A stretch of DNA of 64,000 bases. Source: [Clostridium] aerotolerans DSM 5434. GTDB lineage: Bacteria > Bacillota > Clostridia > Lachnospirales > Lachnospiraceae. The notes under the pieces are model-generated. The model searched no databases. It was not told the origin of the DNA and was given only the letters and a program-made list of their open reading frames with translations. Positions 7,052 through 14,988 of the stretch are shown here, one piece after another. The translations under genes were made by a program, and so were the position numbers. The stretch spans positions 124,001 to 188,000 of the forward strand of contig NZ_JHWJ01000003.1 of NCBI RefSeq assembly GCF_000687555.1, in the 5' to 3' direction. Numbering within the stretch: the stretch's first letter is position 1; every line of letters begins with the position of its first letter.

Positions 7052-7579
7052 TTAAGATAACTTAACTAAATTTTTAACCAGAATCAAATCAGTCTGCTCC
7101 TCTTCTCCCATAAAAAAGGCATGAGAGCCAATTGGACAAAAGCCCATTCTTTCATAGAAAGCCAGTGCATCATGATTTTCTTCCCAGACTCCAAGCCAAA
7201 CTTCCTTCTTATATTGAACTTTTGCAATCTCTATGGCTTTTTGAATTAATTGTTCTCCAAGTTTCTTTCTTTGATATTTTTTTCTGATATAAATCCGTTC
7301 AATTTCCAAAGTTTCATTACCCATCTTTTCTGTCTGAGAGTCCCCTGTATTTACTTTTAAGTATCCAGCCATTTCATTATTATAAAAAATGAAGTAAAAT
7401 TCTGTACTTTTATCTTCAAGCTCTTTTATAAGTTTTTGTTTAGAAAATGCCTTTTCTATATATTCTTTTATGCTTTCCGGTGAATTTTGAGATTCAAACG
7501 TGTCTACGAATGTTTCAATACCTATTTCTCTCAGTTCCTCTGCATTCTCATAGTTGGCTTTTTTAATATATACTTTCAT
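7052..7579 (-). CDS. paiA: PaiA-like GNAT acetyltransferase (spermine/spermidine N-acetyltransferase)
   Basis: A 175-residue GNAT fold protein. The body is very similar to Bacillus PaiA as I remember it, for example the blocks IETFVDTFE, SPESIKEYIEKAF, LEIERIYIRKKYQ, VWLGVWEENHDALAFYERMGF and MGEEEQTDLIL. The RKKYQRKKLGEQL stretch is the acetyl-CoA-binding loop. The expected role is acetylating excess polyamines in the cytoplasm. It is the second gene of a two-gene operon, 26 bases behind a MarR regulator, which suggests local control. AGGAG lies upstream of the ATG. Confidence 0.85.
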   Translation of the reverse strand: MKVYIKKANYENAEELREIGIETFVDTFESQNSPESIKEYIEKAFSKQKLIKELEDKSTEFYFIFYNNEMAGYLKVNTGDSQTEKMGNETLEIERIYIRKKYQRKKLGEQLIQKAIEIAKVQYKKEVWLGVWEENHDALAFYERMGFCPIGSHAFFMGEEEQTDLILVKNLVKLS

Positions 7580-7605
7580 AACTTCTAATTACTCCTATTT
7601 AACTA

Positions 7606-8058
7606 TTAATAGATTCTCTTTTTTCCGTTTTTAACATTCTTCCAATCTACTTCAATATTCTTTCTGGCTCTGTGTAATAGCTGATAAAAAATTTCTTTTT
7701 CTTCATCTGAAAATCCGGTCAAAACTACCTGATTTGAATGAGTGTTCTCCCTAATAATAAATGGATAAACATTAGAACCTTTAATCGTTGAATAGAGCTT
7801 TTTAATTTTTTTATTATCCTTATCACTTTGCTTTTCAATGAATTCATTCATCTCAAGCTTTTGAATAGCTCGCGCAGCAGTAGCACGGTCAACCTTAATT
7901 AAATCAATCAATTTTTCCTGAATAATGCCTGGGTTCTCACAAATTCTTACAAGATATAGATATTGACCTTTTGTCAGTTCAAGTTCCTTAAATTCTATAT
8001 TACTTATAGAGTCCAAAGCTCTGGATATCATACCTATTTCCCTTAAAACTTCTACCAT
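7606..8058 (-). CDS. MarR-family transcriptional regulator
   Basis: A 150-residue winged-helix protein with the MarR order: N-terminal dimerisation helix, LTKGQYLYLVRICENPG, the recognition region IDLIKVDRATAARAIQKLE, and a wing rich in Lys/Asp (SDKDNKKIKKLY). It is cotranscribed with paiA and probably represses this operon; an inverted repeat overlaps its promoter -35. The inducer may be a polyamine or another paiA substrate, which is inference only. Confidence 0.88.
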   Translation of the reverse strand: MVEVLREIGMISRALDSISNIEFKELELTKGQYLYLVRICENPGIIQEKLIDLIKVDRATAARAIQKLEMNEFIEKQSDKDNKKIKKLYSTIKGSNVYPFIIRENTHSNQVVLTGFSDEEKEIFYQLLHRARKNIEVDWKNVKNGKKRIY

Positions 8059-8090
8059 TACCTCATCTCCTATTTTTTTACTTTCTTATC

Positions 8091-8119
8091 ATTATAAAGT
8101 ATTTTTGTTGCAAATGCAA
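8091..8119 (-). promoter_or_regulatory. marR-paiA promoter with overlapping inverted repeat
   Basis: Minus-strand -35 TTGCAT (8114-8119), 17-bp spacer, -10 TATAAT (8091-8096). The -35 lies in the inverted repeat TTGCA-AA-TGCAA (8108-8119), a plausible MarR operator. The remaining 8120-8429 is AT-rich and holds no gene I can support. Confidence 0.6.
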
Positions 8120-8429
8120 TAATTATCTTCTTCCATTTTATACTAAACTTGCAATAGCTTATGCTCATAGATATTTCTATATTTTGCTATGCATTAAAAG
8201 ATTTTAAAATTGTCTGCATAATTACGAGTTACAAAATCAAAATTTATGTTGTAGATTACTAATTTATTATGGTACTATGAAAATGTAAAATAATTTAACA
8301 TATCTACATATTTAATGTAACTAATGGCAGATACTATTACCATAAAAATTTATGAAACACTGAATTTGAATTTCAAAACAGATAAAAAGAATTGCTTATT
8401 ATATTCATATAGAAAGGCGGTTGATTCCT

Positions 8430-8987
8430 ATGTGCGGAAGATATTATATCGAAATAGATAACGCGGAATTTCGCTCCATTATAGCCGAGGTGGAGAGAAA
8501 TACAGCAATTAAGACAGGGGAAATCTATCCTACTAATGTAGCTCCTGTTTTATCACCAACCGGAGTCATGACGGCCATGCGCTGGGGATTTCCAAAATTT
8601 GATGGTAAGGGTGAAATTATAAATGCCCGAAGCGAAACCGCTGCTGAGAAGAGTATGTTTCGAAATCCAATGATGGAAGGTCGTTGCCTGATCCCTGCCA
8701 GCTGGTATTTTGAATGGGAGAAACGTGGTACGAAAAAAATAAAATATGCGTTGATGAATCCCAATAAGAAGCCAGTATGGATGGCTGGTCTATCTAAAAT
8801 CGACTATAAGACAGGTCTTCCCTCTTATGTGGTATTAACCCGCCCTGCCTGGTCTGGAATTTCTTTTATACACGATAGGATGCCGGTTATATTGCCGGAA
8901 GAACGCCATGACGAATGGCTGAATGGCCACGATCCGGTAGGCACTATGAATCGGGCTGTGAATGAGGTTAGTTATGAGATGGTATAA
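8430..8987 (+). CDS. SRAP-family (YedK/HMCES-type) abasic-site protein
   Basis: A 185-residue SOS-response-associated peptidase-family protein. This family forms a thiazolidine DNA-protein crosslink at abasic sites in single-stranded DNA, shielding them. The start was set to the ATG at 8430 because the catalytic Cys must be residue 2 (MCGRYY) and AAAGGCGG lies upstream; a TTG three codons earlier would add residues before it. Conserved residues: C2, N65 in NARSET, E95 in SWYFEWEKRG and H148 in IHDRMP, all intact. Monocistronic, with a terminator behind it. Confidence 0.92.
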   Translation: MCGRYYIEIDNAEFRSIIAEVERNTAIKTGEIYPTNVAPVLSPTGVMTAMRWGFPKFDGKGEIINARSETAAEKSMFRNPMMEGRCLIPASWYFEWEKRGTKKIKYALMNPNKKPVWMAGLSKIDYKTGLPSYVVLTRPAWSGISFIHDRMPVILPEERHDEWLNGHDPVGTMNRAVNEVSYEMV

Positions 8988-9063
8988 TTGCGACATGCAA
9001 TACGCCTTTAATAATAGGTTTAAAATTAGACAAAAACAATAATACAACTCGTTAAGACAAAGA

Positions 9064-9101
9064 AACTACCAGCTATCAGTATAATGCTGGTAGTTCTTTT
9101 T
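9064..9101 (+). terminator. Terminator of the SRAP gene
   Basis: Ten-bp stem AACTACCAGC/GCTGGTAGTT (9064-9073 with 9086-9095) followed by CTTTTT. Confidence 0.85.
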
Positions 9102-9172
9102 GCATGCAACATTTTACTTCATGCAGAATGCTTTTGAAGAAACGAACAAAGTTCCTGTAAGATAGTAGTTCG

Positions 9173-9216
9173 CGTGTATATTACGCGTATATTGCTCGTA
9201 TACTGCGCGTATATTA
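9173..9216. repeat. Four tandem 11-bp repeats
   Basis: Consecutive units CGTGTATATTA, CGCGTATATTG, CTCGTATACTG, CGCGTATATTA lie between the SRAP terminator and the rplT terminator. The period is close to one DNA helical turn. Apart from this and the two terminators, 8988-9307 holds nothing clear. Confidence 0.8.
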
Positions 9217-9255
9217 CAAACTTAAATCTACTCATTTGCTCCATCTAAGGGTAAC

Positions 9256-9287
9256 AAAAAACCCCGCAAACACGAAGTCTTTGGGGT
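9256..9287 (-). terminator. Terminator of infC-rpmI-rplT
   Basis: On the minus strand a CCCC...GGGG stem with extra AAA/TTT pairing is followed by six T, shortly after the rplT stop. Confidence 0.75.
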
Positions 9288-9307
9288 CGTTCTATCTTTA
9301 TATATAA

Positions 9308-9664
9308 TTAAGCCACTTTAGATTTTGCAAGTTCTGCTAATTTAGCAAAGCCAGCTGCATCGTTAACAGCCATGTCAGCCAGAACTTTTCTGTTCAAGTC
9401 AACACCAGCTAACTTTAATCCGTGCATAAATACGCTGTAGGATACTCCATTGATACGAGCTGCTGCATTGATACGAGCAATCCATAACTGTCTGAACTGT
9501 CTCTTTCTCTGTTTTCTGCCTGCGTAGGAGCTTGTTAATGCTCTCATTACGGACTGCTTTGCTACTCTATACTGTTTGGAACGAGCGCCTCTGTAGCCTT
9601 TAGCCATCTTTAACACTCTATTATGTTTTTTCTTAGCGTTCATACCGCCTTTAATTCTTGCCAT
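9308..9664 (-). CDS. rplT: 50S ribosomal protein L20
   Basis: A 118-residue, strongly basic protein needed early in 50S assembly, where it binds 23S rRNA. The N-terminal [19 protein letters not shown] and the block [18 protein letters not shown] are diagnostic. L20 also commonly represses its own operon through the leader mRNA. Last gene of infC-rpmI-rplT, 29 bases after rpmI, normal length, ribosome binding site GGAGG upstream. Confidence 0.98.
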   Translation of the reverse strand: MARIKGGMNAKKKHNRVLKMAKGYRGARSKQYRVAKQSVMRALTSSYAGRKQRKRQFRQLWIARINAAARINGVSYSVFMHGLKLAGVDLNRKVLADMAVNDAAGFAKLAELAKSKVA

Positions 9665-9693
9665 CGGTTTTTCCTCCTTCTTAACTTAAAATC

Positions 9694-9891
9694 TTATAAA
9701 TATGGTAAAATCTTTTTCATTACTTTTGCGTTAGTTGCATCTGTAACAATATCTTTTCTAAGGTTTCTTTTTCTCTTAGTTGATTTCTTAGTTAAGATGT
9801 GGGATTTGTAAGCTTTATTTCTTACAAGCTTTCCTGTTCCTGTAACTTTGAAGCGTTTTGCTGCTGCTTTGCTTGTTTTTAATTTAGGCAT
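9694..9891 (-). CDS. rpmI: 50S ribosomal protein L35
   Basis: A 65-residue, very basic protein starting [20 protein letters not shown], the universal L35 signature. It sits between infC and rplT in the standard operon, and GGAGG precedes the ATG. Confidence 0.98.
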   Translation of the reverse strand: MPKLKTSKAAAKRFKVTGTGKLVRNKAYKSHILTKKSTKRKRNLRKDIVTDATNAKVMKKILPYL

Positions 9892-9918
9892 TGTATTTTC
9901 CTCCTTGATAATGTTCTT

Positions 9919-10425
9919 TTAGCGTTTTGCGGTTAAAAACATAACCATGCTTCTTCCTTCCACCTTTGACGGCTTGTCAATGGTCGCTATATCAGCCAGC
10001 TTTTCTGCAAAATCATCCAGAATGTATTTAGACTTAGACATATGCGCCATCTCACGACCTCTGAAACGTAAGGTTACCTTAACTTTATCTCCTTTTTCCA
10101 GGAACTTTCTTGCGGCTCCCATCTTCGTGTTCAAATCATTCGTGTCGATGTTAGGAGATAAACGAACTTCTTTTATTTCGATTACCTTCTGCTTCTTTTT
10201 AGCTTCTTTTTCTTTTCTTGCCAGCTCGTAACGATATTTACCGTAGTCAATAATCTTACAAACCGGTGGTTTCGCAGTCGGAGCAATTTTTACCAAGTCA
10301 AGCTCTGCTTCCTTTGCAAGCTGCATCGCGTCTTTGGTAGCCATAATCCCTAACTTTTCTCCGTTTTCACCAATCAACAGAATCTCTTTATCCCGGATCT
10401 GTTCATTAATCATTAAATCGCTAAT
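9919..10425 (-). CDS. infC: Translation initiation factor IF-3, AUU start
   Basis: 168 residues. IF-3 binds the 30S subunit, keeps subunits apart and checks the start codon. The N domain begins MINEQIRDKEILLIGENGEKLG, linked by a Lys-rich helix to a C domain with EVRLSPNID and FLEKGDKVKVTLRFRGREM. The ATG at 10413 is 21 bases from the GGAGG at 10435-10439, which is too far. An in-frame ATT four codons upstream (10425-10423) is nine bases from it and would give MSDLMINEQIR, matching the known MSKDFIINEQIR start of Geobacillus IF-3, which also begins at AUU. I therefore call the AUU start, which lets IF-3 repress its own synthesis. Confidence 0.93.
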   Translation of the reverse strand: MSDLMINEQIRDKEILLIGENGEKLGIMATKDAMQLAKEAELDLVKIAPTAKPPVCKIIDYGKYRYELARKEKEAKKKQKVIEIKEVRLSPNIDTNDLNTKMGAARKFLEKGDKVKVTLRFRGREMAHMSKSKYILDDFAEKLADIATIDKPSKVEGRSMVMFLTAKR

Positions 10426-10632
10426 TGTCGTGCACCTCCATCATATAGTGTGTGTATTGGTCGGAATCCACATTGCTCGCCCATAGGCATAAAAAAAAGT
10501 AGATAGACAAACGCTATCCACCACCAAAGTCTCTACACAGTACACCTATGTATCAAAGGCTATGAACCAGGGACACTTACTCGTGCCGTGGTGAGGCGGA
10601 TACCTACTTTCCTGTCTGTTGTTTCCACAACT
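10426..10632 (-). ncRNA. infC operon leader, L20-leader type, with attenuator
   Basis: About 200 nt of untranslated, structured leader separate the promoter from infC. It contains an intrinsic terminator (10491-10521) ahead of the gene. In low-GC Gram-positives this leader is the site where L20 causes premature termination; I infer the same here from position and layout rather than from a model match. Confidence 0.6.
10491..10521 (-). terminator. Leader attenuator before infC
   Basis: Minus-strand stem GTGGATAG/CTATCTAC (one G-U pair, 7-nt loop) followed by eight T. Confidence 0.85.
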
Positions 10633-10638
10633 TATATT

Positions 10639-10667
10639 ATGATACAATAAAACAATCTTTTTGTCAA
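10639..10667 (-). promoter_or_regulatory. Promoter of infC-rpmI-rplT
   Basis: Minus-strand TTGACA (10662-10667), 17-bp spacer, TATCAT (10639-10644). Confidence 0.85.
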
Positions 10668-10742
10668 TCTATTTTTTTCAGTTACCATTTCTCAGGAAAA
10701 TTCCACTTGTATTCTTCTATATATAACGTTACAATTTATGGT

Positions 10743-10768
10743 AATGCACATGAGATGTGCATTATAAT
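10743..10768 (+). promoter_or_regulatory. Inverted repeat over a TATAAT box
   Basis: AATGCACAT (10743-10751), GAG, ATGTGCATT (10755-10763): a 9-bp perfect inverted repeat whose last T begins a TATAAT (10763-10768) just before the EamA gene. It is a candidate operator over a promoter; the -35 is unclear. Confidence 0.5.
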
Positions 10769-10790
10769 ATGAATGAAAAGGAGTTATATT

Positions 10791-11204
10791 ATGTGGTTTA
10801 TTTTTGCAATCCTTTCTTCTATCTTTGCCGCACTCACTTCCATTCTGGCAAAGCTTGGGATCGAAAATGTCAATTCCAATCTGGCCACTGCGATTAGAAC
10901 CTTCGTGGTATTAATCATGGCCTGGGGCATTGCTTTTCTCACCGGAGGCATGAGCGGAATTTCTGAAATAAGTAAAAAAAGCTGGATATTCCTTATATTA
11001 TCCGGACTTGCAACTGGAGCATCCTGGATCTGCTATTACAAGGCGCTTCAGATTGGTGAGGCCACGAAAGTGGTTCCGGTGGATAAATTCAGCATTGTTC
11101 TCACCATGCTTTTGGCATTTGTTATTCTTCACGAGCAGATTACTGTATATAAGCTGATCGGTATCCTGCTCATCACAGCGGGAACCTTTGTTATGCTAAT
11201 ATAA
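10791..11204 (+). CDS. Small EamA/DMT-family transporter, single repeat
   Basis: 137 residues and about five hydrophobic helices, corresponding to one EamA repeat where typical DMT carriers have two. Such half-length forms are presumed to act as dimers. Start set to the ATG at 10791, seven bases after AAAGGAG; the earlier in-frame ATG overlaps that site. The sequence SWICYYKALQIGEATKVVPVDKFS is typical of the C-terminal EamA repeat. Substrate unknown. Monocistronic between two regulated operons. Confidence 0.85.
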   Translation: MWFIFAILSSIFAALTSILAKLGIENVNSNLATAIRTFVVLIMAWGIAFLTGGMSGISEISKKSWIFLILSGLATGASWICYYKALQIGEATKVVPVDKFSIVLTMLLAFVILHEQITVYKLIGILLITAGTFVMLI

Positions 11205-11239
11205 AAAGATGCGCCAGGCCAATACCTGCGCATCTTTTC
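11204..11239 (+). terminator. Terminator of the EamA gene
   Basis: A 14-bp stem with a single bulged C (AAAAGATGCGC-CAGG with CCTG-CGCATCTTTT) lies immediately after the stop. It is symmetrical enough to serve the convergent DUF1540 gene as well. Confidence 0.85.
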
Positions 11240-11247
11240 ATTTTCGT

Positions 11248-11562
11248 TTAACGTGTTTTAAATGTGGCACACTCGGTATGCTCTGCCTGACTTGCACCAT
11301 CGCCTGCAATGCCGATATGCTCTGCAGAACAGTGGCGGCCTTCGTTGTAAACACAGTTTACAGCTTCGCAGTCCACTTCCAGACGGCTTTCCGGTGTTTT
11401 AAACAGGTTGCGGAAAGAACCATCTTTATTTTCGTCAAAGCTGCCGCAGCAGGTATCGTAGGTATCCTTTGCCTGATTTCCTTCTACAATAATAGCAGAT
11501 TTGCAACAGAAATTATCAGAGTTATGGAGACAACTTGTTACATTGCAGTCTAATTTCGTCAT
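11248..11562 (-). CDS. Tandem DUF1540 Cys-rich protein
   Basis: 104 residues with two copies of the DUF1540 module, at about 4-42 and 62-101. Each has the spacing L-D/E-C-x(3)-x(2)-C-x(5)-C then a later Thr/Cys pair (CNVTSCLHNSDNFC and CEAVNCVYNEGRHC; later DTCCGSF and TECATF). The regular Cys pattern suggests a small metal-binding fold, but the function of DUF1540 is not established. GGAGG lies upstream of the ATG. It follows thrS on the same strand, separated by a strong hairpin, so it is probably separately expressed. Confidence 0.85.
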   Translation of the reverse strand: MTKLDCNVTSCLHNSDNFCCKSAIIVEGNQAKDTYDTCCGSFDENKDGSFRNLFKTPESRLEVDCEAVNCVYNEGRHCSAEHIGIAGDGASQAEHTECATFKTR

Positions 11563-11618
11563 AGCACATTACCTCCTGGCATTCTTATTGAGATTATATT
11601 TCAGGAAGTAGTATGCAC

Positions 11619-11662
11619 CATGGGGAAGGATAATATTCTCACGAATATCGTCCTTCCCCATG
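11619..11662. repeat. Strong hairpin between thrS and the DUF1540 gene
   Basis: A 12-bp perfect stem (CATGGGGAAGGA, 11619-11630, with 11651-11662) and an inner ATATTC/GAATAT pairing. In the direction of thrS transcription it is not followed by T; the T-run lies on the plus-strand side. It could end thrS mRNA by structure alone or protect its 3' end. Confidence 0.6.
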
Positions 11663-11682
11663 TGATTTTTTAAACAACTTAA

Positions 11683-13644
11683 TTATTTCGCTTCTTCTGT
11701 TACATTTACTTTTTTAATTTCCTTTGTACGGATTTCGCGACTGATGTCATCTATGAAATCGGCAAGCGGACGCTGGCCCTCGTCACCATTAAACCGGCTG
11801 CGAACAGAAACCACTGCCTCTTCTTCTTCCTTCTGGCCTACCACCAGCATATAAGGAAGCTTTGATAAACGGGCCTCACGAATCTTATAACCGATCTTTT
11901 CCGCACGCTCATCAACTGTTGCCAGAATGCCGTTATCCTTTAACTGAGCAACCACCTTTTGTGCATACTCATGATATTTCTCAGAGATAGGAAGTACACG
12001 TACCTGCTCCGGACATAACCATGTTGGGAATGCAGCCTCATATTTTTCAATGAGCCATGCAAGAGTTCTCTCATAGCATCCAATAGAAGTTCTGTGAATG
12101 ATAAACGGACGTTTCTTTGTTCCATCCTTATCCACAAAGCTCATATCAAAACGCTCTGCAAGGAACATATCAAGCTGAATGGTAATCATGGTATCTTCCT
12201 TACCGTACACGTTCTTAGCCTGGATATCAAGCTTTGGACCATAGAATGCAGCTTCTCCTACTGCTTCTGTATACTCAATTCCGATATGATCCAGAATCTT
12301 ACGCATCATATCCTGAACTTCATCCCACATTTCAGTATTACCAAGATAATGGTCTGCTTTTTCCGGATCCCATTTTGACATCCGGTAAGTTACATCTCCT
12401 TCAAGTCCAAGAGTTGTCAGACAGTATTTTGCCAGATCCACACAGCCTTTGAACTCTTCTTCTATCTGATCCGGACGCACAATCAAATGGCCTTCTGAGA
12501 TTGTAAACTGACGAACACGAGTCAGACCATGCATCTCACCGGAATCCTCATTACGGAACAGAGTGGAAGTCTCGCCATATCTGCAAGGCAGATCACGATA
12601 GGATTTCTGGCTCTGCTTGTATACATAATACTGGAATGGACATGTCATAGGGCGAAGTGCGAATACTTCATCATCCTTCTCCTCGTCACCTAATACGAAC
12701 ATGCCTTCCTTATAGTGATCCCAGTGGTCAGAAATGATATATAAATCTTTTTTTGCCATGAGAGGTGTTTTTGTCCTCATGTAGCCGCGTTTCTCTTCTT
12801 CATCTTCAATCCATCTTTGTAATGTCTGGATGATCTTAGCACCCTTAGGCATTAAGAGCGGAAGGCCCTGACCGATTACATCCACTGTGGAGAACAGTTC
12901 CAGATCTCTTCCCAGCTTATTGTGATCGCGATTTTTGATATTCGCTAAATACTCCAGGTATTCATTTAACTCTTCTTTCTTTGAGAATGCAGTTCCGTAT
13001 ACACGTGTCAGCATGGCATTCTTTTCGCTGCCTCTCCAGTAAGCGCCTGAGGAAGATGTAAGCTTAAAGGCCTTGATTGGTTTTGTGCTCATCAGGTGAG
13101 GGCCCGCACACAAATCTGTAAAATCACCCTGGCGGTAGAAGGATATCTCCTCGCCTTCGGGAAGGTCCTTTATCAGCTCCACCTTATATGGCTCGCCTTT
13201 TTCTTCCATGAACTTGATTGCTTCTTCTCTGGGAAGAGTATAGCGTTCAATCTTTTCCCCTTCTTTAATGATCTTCTTCATCTCAGATTCTATCTTATCA
13301 AGATCTTCTCTTGAAAAAGAAGGAATATCAAAATCGTAGTAAAAACCATTCTCTATGGATGGCCCAATGGCAAGCTTTGCCTCCGGATAAAGTCTCTTTA
13401 CTGCCTGAGCCAATATGTGACTTGCGGTATGACGGTAAGCAGAAAGACCTGCCGGGTCGTTTACGGTTAAAATGTTTAAGTTACAGTCGGTTGTCACTAC
13501 AGTTCTTAAATCTACAACCTCTCCATCTATTTCGCCTGCACAGGCGTTTCTAGCCAGACCTTCGCTGATATCAGACGCGATTTCGATCACTGACATTTCA
13601 TGTTCATATTCTTTGATTGATCCATCTTTTAATGTAATCTTCAT
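11683..13644 (-). CDS. thrS: Threonine--tRNA ligase
   Basis: 653 residues, class II synthetase charging tRNA-Thr. Order: N-terminal TGS domain (starting MKITLKDGSIKEYEHE), editing domain with the HTASHILAQAVK helix, class II catalytic core (motif 2 around RYGETSTLFRNEDSGEMHG), and the anticodon-binding domain at the C-terminus (VRVLPISEKYHEYA onward). The start is the ATG at 13644, ten bases behind GGAG; a longer reading frame extends into the T-box terminator and is rejected. Control is by the T-box leader upstream. Confidence 0.97.
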   Translation of the reverse strand: MKITLKDGSIKEYEHEMSVIEIASDISEGLARNACAGEIDGEVVDLRTVVTTDCNLNILTVNDPAGLSAYRHTASHILAQAVKRLYPEAKLAIGPSIENGFYYDFDIPSFSREDLDKIESEMKKIIKEGEKIERYTLPREEAIKFMEEKGEPYKVELIKDLPEGEEISFYRQGDFTDLCAGPHLMSTKPIKAFKLTSSSGAYWRGSEKNAMLTRVYGTAFSKKEELNEYLEYLANIKNRDHNKLGRDLELFSTVDVIGQGLPLLMPKGAKIIQTLQRWIEDEEEKRGYMRTKTPLMAKKDLYIISDHWDHYKEGMFVLGDEEKDDEVFALRPMTCPFQYYVYKQSQKSYRDLPCRYGETSTLFRNEDSGEMHGLTRVRQFTISEGHLIVRPDQIEEEFKGCVDLAKYCLTTLGLEGDVTYRMSKWDPEKADHYLGNTEMWDEVQDMMRKILDHIGIEYTEAVGEAAFYGPKLDIQAKNVYGKEDTMITIQLDMFLAERFDMSFVDKDGTKKRPFIIHRTSIGCYERTLAWLIEKYEAAFPTWLCPEQVRVLPISEKYHEYAQKVVAQLKDNGILATVDERAEKIGYKIREARLSKLPYMLVVGQKEEEEAVVSVRSRFNGDEGQRPLADFIDDISREIRTKEIKKVNVTEEAK

Positions 13645-13683
13645 TTGCCCTACACTCCTTTGCTTTAATAAAATTTCTAATAA

Positions 13684-13947
13684 ATAAAAAAGTCCCTTTC
13701 CATACGTTTCCATACAGAAAGGGACGATTTAATCAAAATAAATCGCGGTTCCACCCTAAATTGAGCGGACAAAAATGTCCAAACCACTTCATTTGATGAT
13801 AACGGAATCACCGTTCCCGATTAAGGGACGCTCCAAGATGGTTTTCTCATAGCATTCCGGTAAAGCACTTTCACCTTATGTGCTTCTCTCTGGACGTTCC
13901 TGCAATGATACTGTTCTTATCCACGCGTTTTCTATATAGCTTTCTAT
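13684..13947 (-). ncRNA. T-box riboswitch (threonine) of thrS
   Basis: The minus strand carries the T-box core AGGGTGGAACCGCG (13743-13756), which pairs with the uncharged tRNA end, followed by a terminator (13684-13725) with stem GTCCCTTTC/GAAAGGGAC and T-run. The 5' part folds into the long stem I; an ACC Thr codon in CTTTACCGGAATG is the likely specifier. The RNA switches on thrS when tRNA-Thr is uncharged. Confidence 0.93.
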
Positions 13948-13953
13948 GTTTTG

Positions 13954-13981
13954 ATTATAGCACGGTTAAGCATTTTGTCAA
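13954..13981 (-). promoter_or_regulatory. thrS promoter
   Basis: Minus-strand TTGACA (13976-13981), 16-bp spacer, TATAAT (13954-13959). Confidence 0.85.
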
Positions 13982-13999
13982 GCTACATGAAAAAATTTC

Positions 14000-14911
14000 T
14001 TATAACAGAACAATTAGAGCAATTGTGATTGCGATGATACTGACTACAATAGACAAGGAATTAATGGCGCTGGCCGTTCCCACATCACCCTTTAATGCTC
14101 CGGTAAAAGCAGGGGCTACCGATGATACAGGACCAAGGCTCACAATGGCTAGAGCCCGGCGGATCTCAATATCAAATGGTGCTATTAAGTAAAATGCCAC
14201 CGACACTAAAATAGCAAAAAGATACCTGGCTCCAAGTATTTTGATAATCTGTGCCATCTTCTCTTTTTCCATTCGTATTTCAAATCCAATACCAAGCATC
14301 AAAAGAGCCAGAAATGCATTGGCTCCTCCTGCCGTATCAGCCAGACTGATAATCACAGCTGGGAGCTTAATATTTAATATGCTTAAAACCGTCATCATGA
14401 CATAAGTATCAAACGGCGCCGAGGAAAACAGTTTTTTTGCCATATTGCGTATAGAAGGTTTTCCGTCTTCGCCGATTACCATACCAGCCATAGAGTAGGT
14501 AAGTCCGGTACACATAACAGAGTTTCCTGCATCGAAAAGACTTGTGACCGCAAACCCAACAGGACTTAGAAAGCTTTGTACAAATGGCATGGTAAAATTC
14601 CCCACATTATACCCTGACATATTGAGCATGGCAAAGGCTTTCTCTTCCTTACTCCTTCGCAAATTCATAATATAGCCTGCTGCAATGGTCATCAAATTAC
14701 AAAGGATGCCTATGATACAGATAAACAGCAGTGATTTTTCCATTGTTATCTTACTGAAATTAGAGATAATGGCTGCCGGAAGGGTAATCTTTATTACGAT
14801 TCTGGAAACCAGATAAAAATCCTTGGCTTCAAAAAATCCTGCTCTCTTAAGCAGATAGCCTATGATGATAATTGCTACAAATGCAACCGCTTTTGTTATT
14901 ACTGCCGCCAT
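14000..14911 (-). CDS. AEC-family transporter
   Basis: A 303-residue membrane protein of the auxin efflux carrier/malonate permease superfamily with about ten helices in two five-helix halves. The motif LNMSGYNVGNFTMPFVQ matches the conserved Asn/Gly crossover of the family. Members move organic anions; the substrate here is unknown. ATG at 14911 chosen because AGGA lies eight bases upstream; a TTG two codons earlier is possible. Its stop lies only 18 bases before the thrS promoter. Confidence 0.85.
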   Translation of the reverse strand: MAAVITKAVAFVAIIIIGYLLKRAGFFEAKDFYLVSRIVIKITLPAAIISNFSKITMEKSLLFICIIGILCNLMTIAAGYIMNLRRSKEEKAFAMLNMSGYNVGNFTMPFVQSFLSPVGFAVTSLFDAGNSVMCTGLTYSMAGMVIGEDGKPSIRNMAKKLFSSAPFDTYVMMTVLSILNIKLPAVIISLADTAGGANAFLALLMLGIGFEIRMEKEKMAQIIKILGARYLFAILVSVAFYLIAPFDIEIRRALAIVSLGPVSSVAPAFTGALKGDVGTASAINSLSIVVSIIAITIALIVLL

Positions 14912-14940
14912 ACGCAACTTCCTCTATGCAAGTATTTCCC

Positions 14941-14975
14941 CAAAAGATTCCGGTGGTGCAATCGCCCCACCGGAT
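14941..14975 (-). terminator. Terminator of ilvE
   Basis: Minus-strand stem TCCGGTGG paired with CCACCGGA and a T-rich tail (TCTTTTGG), just downstream of the ilvE stop. Confidence 0.75.
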
Positions 14976-14988
14976 AGTTTTCATGGAT

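Noticed and set aside
9173-9216. CRISPR array
   Set aside because: The units are 11 bp, directly adjacent, without spacers, and no cas genes are present.
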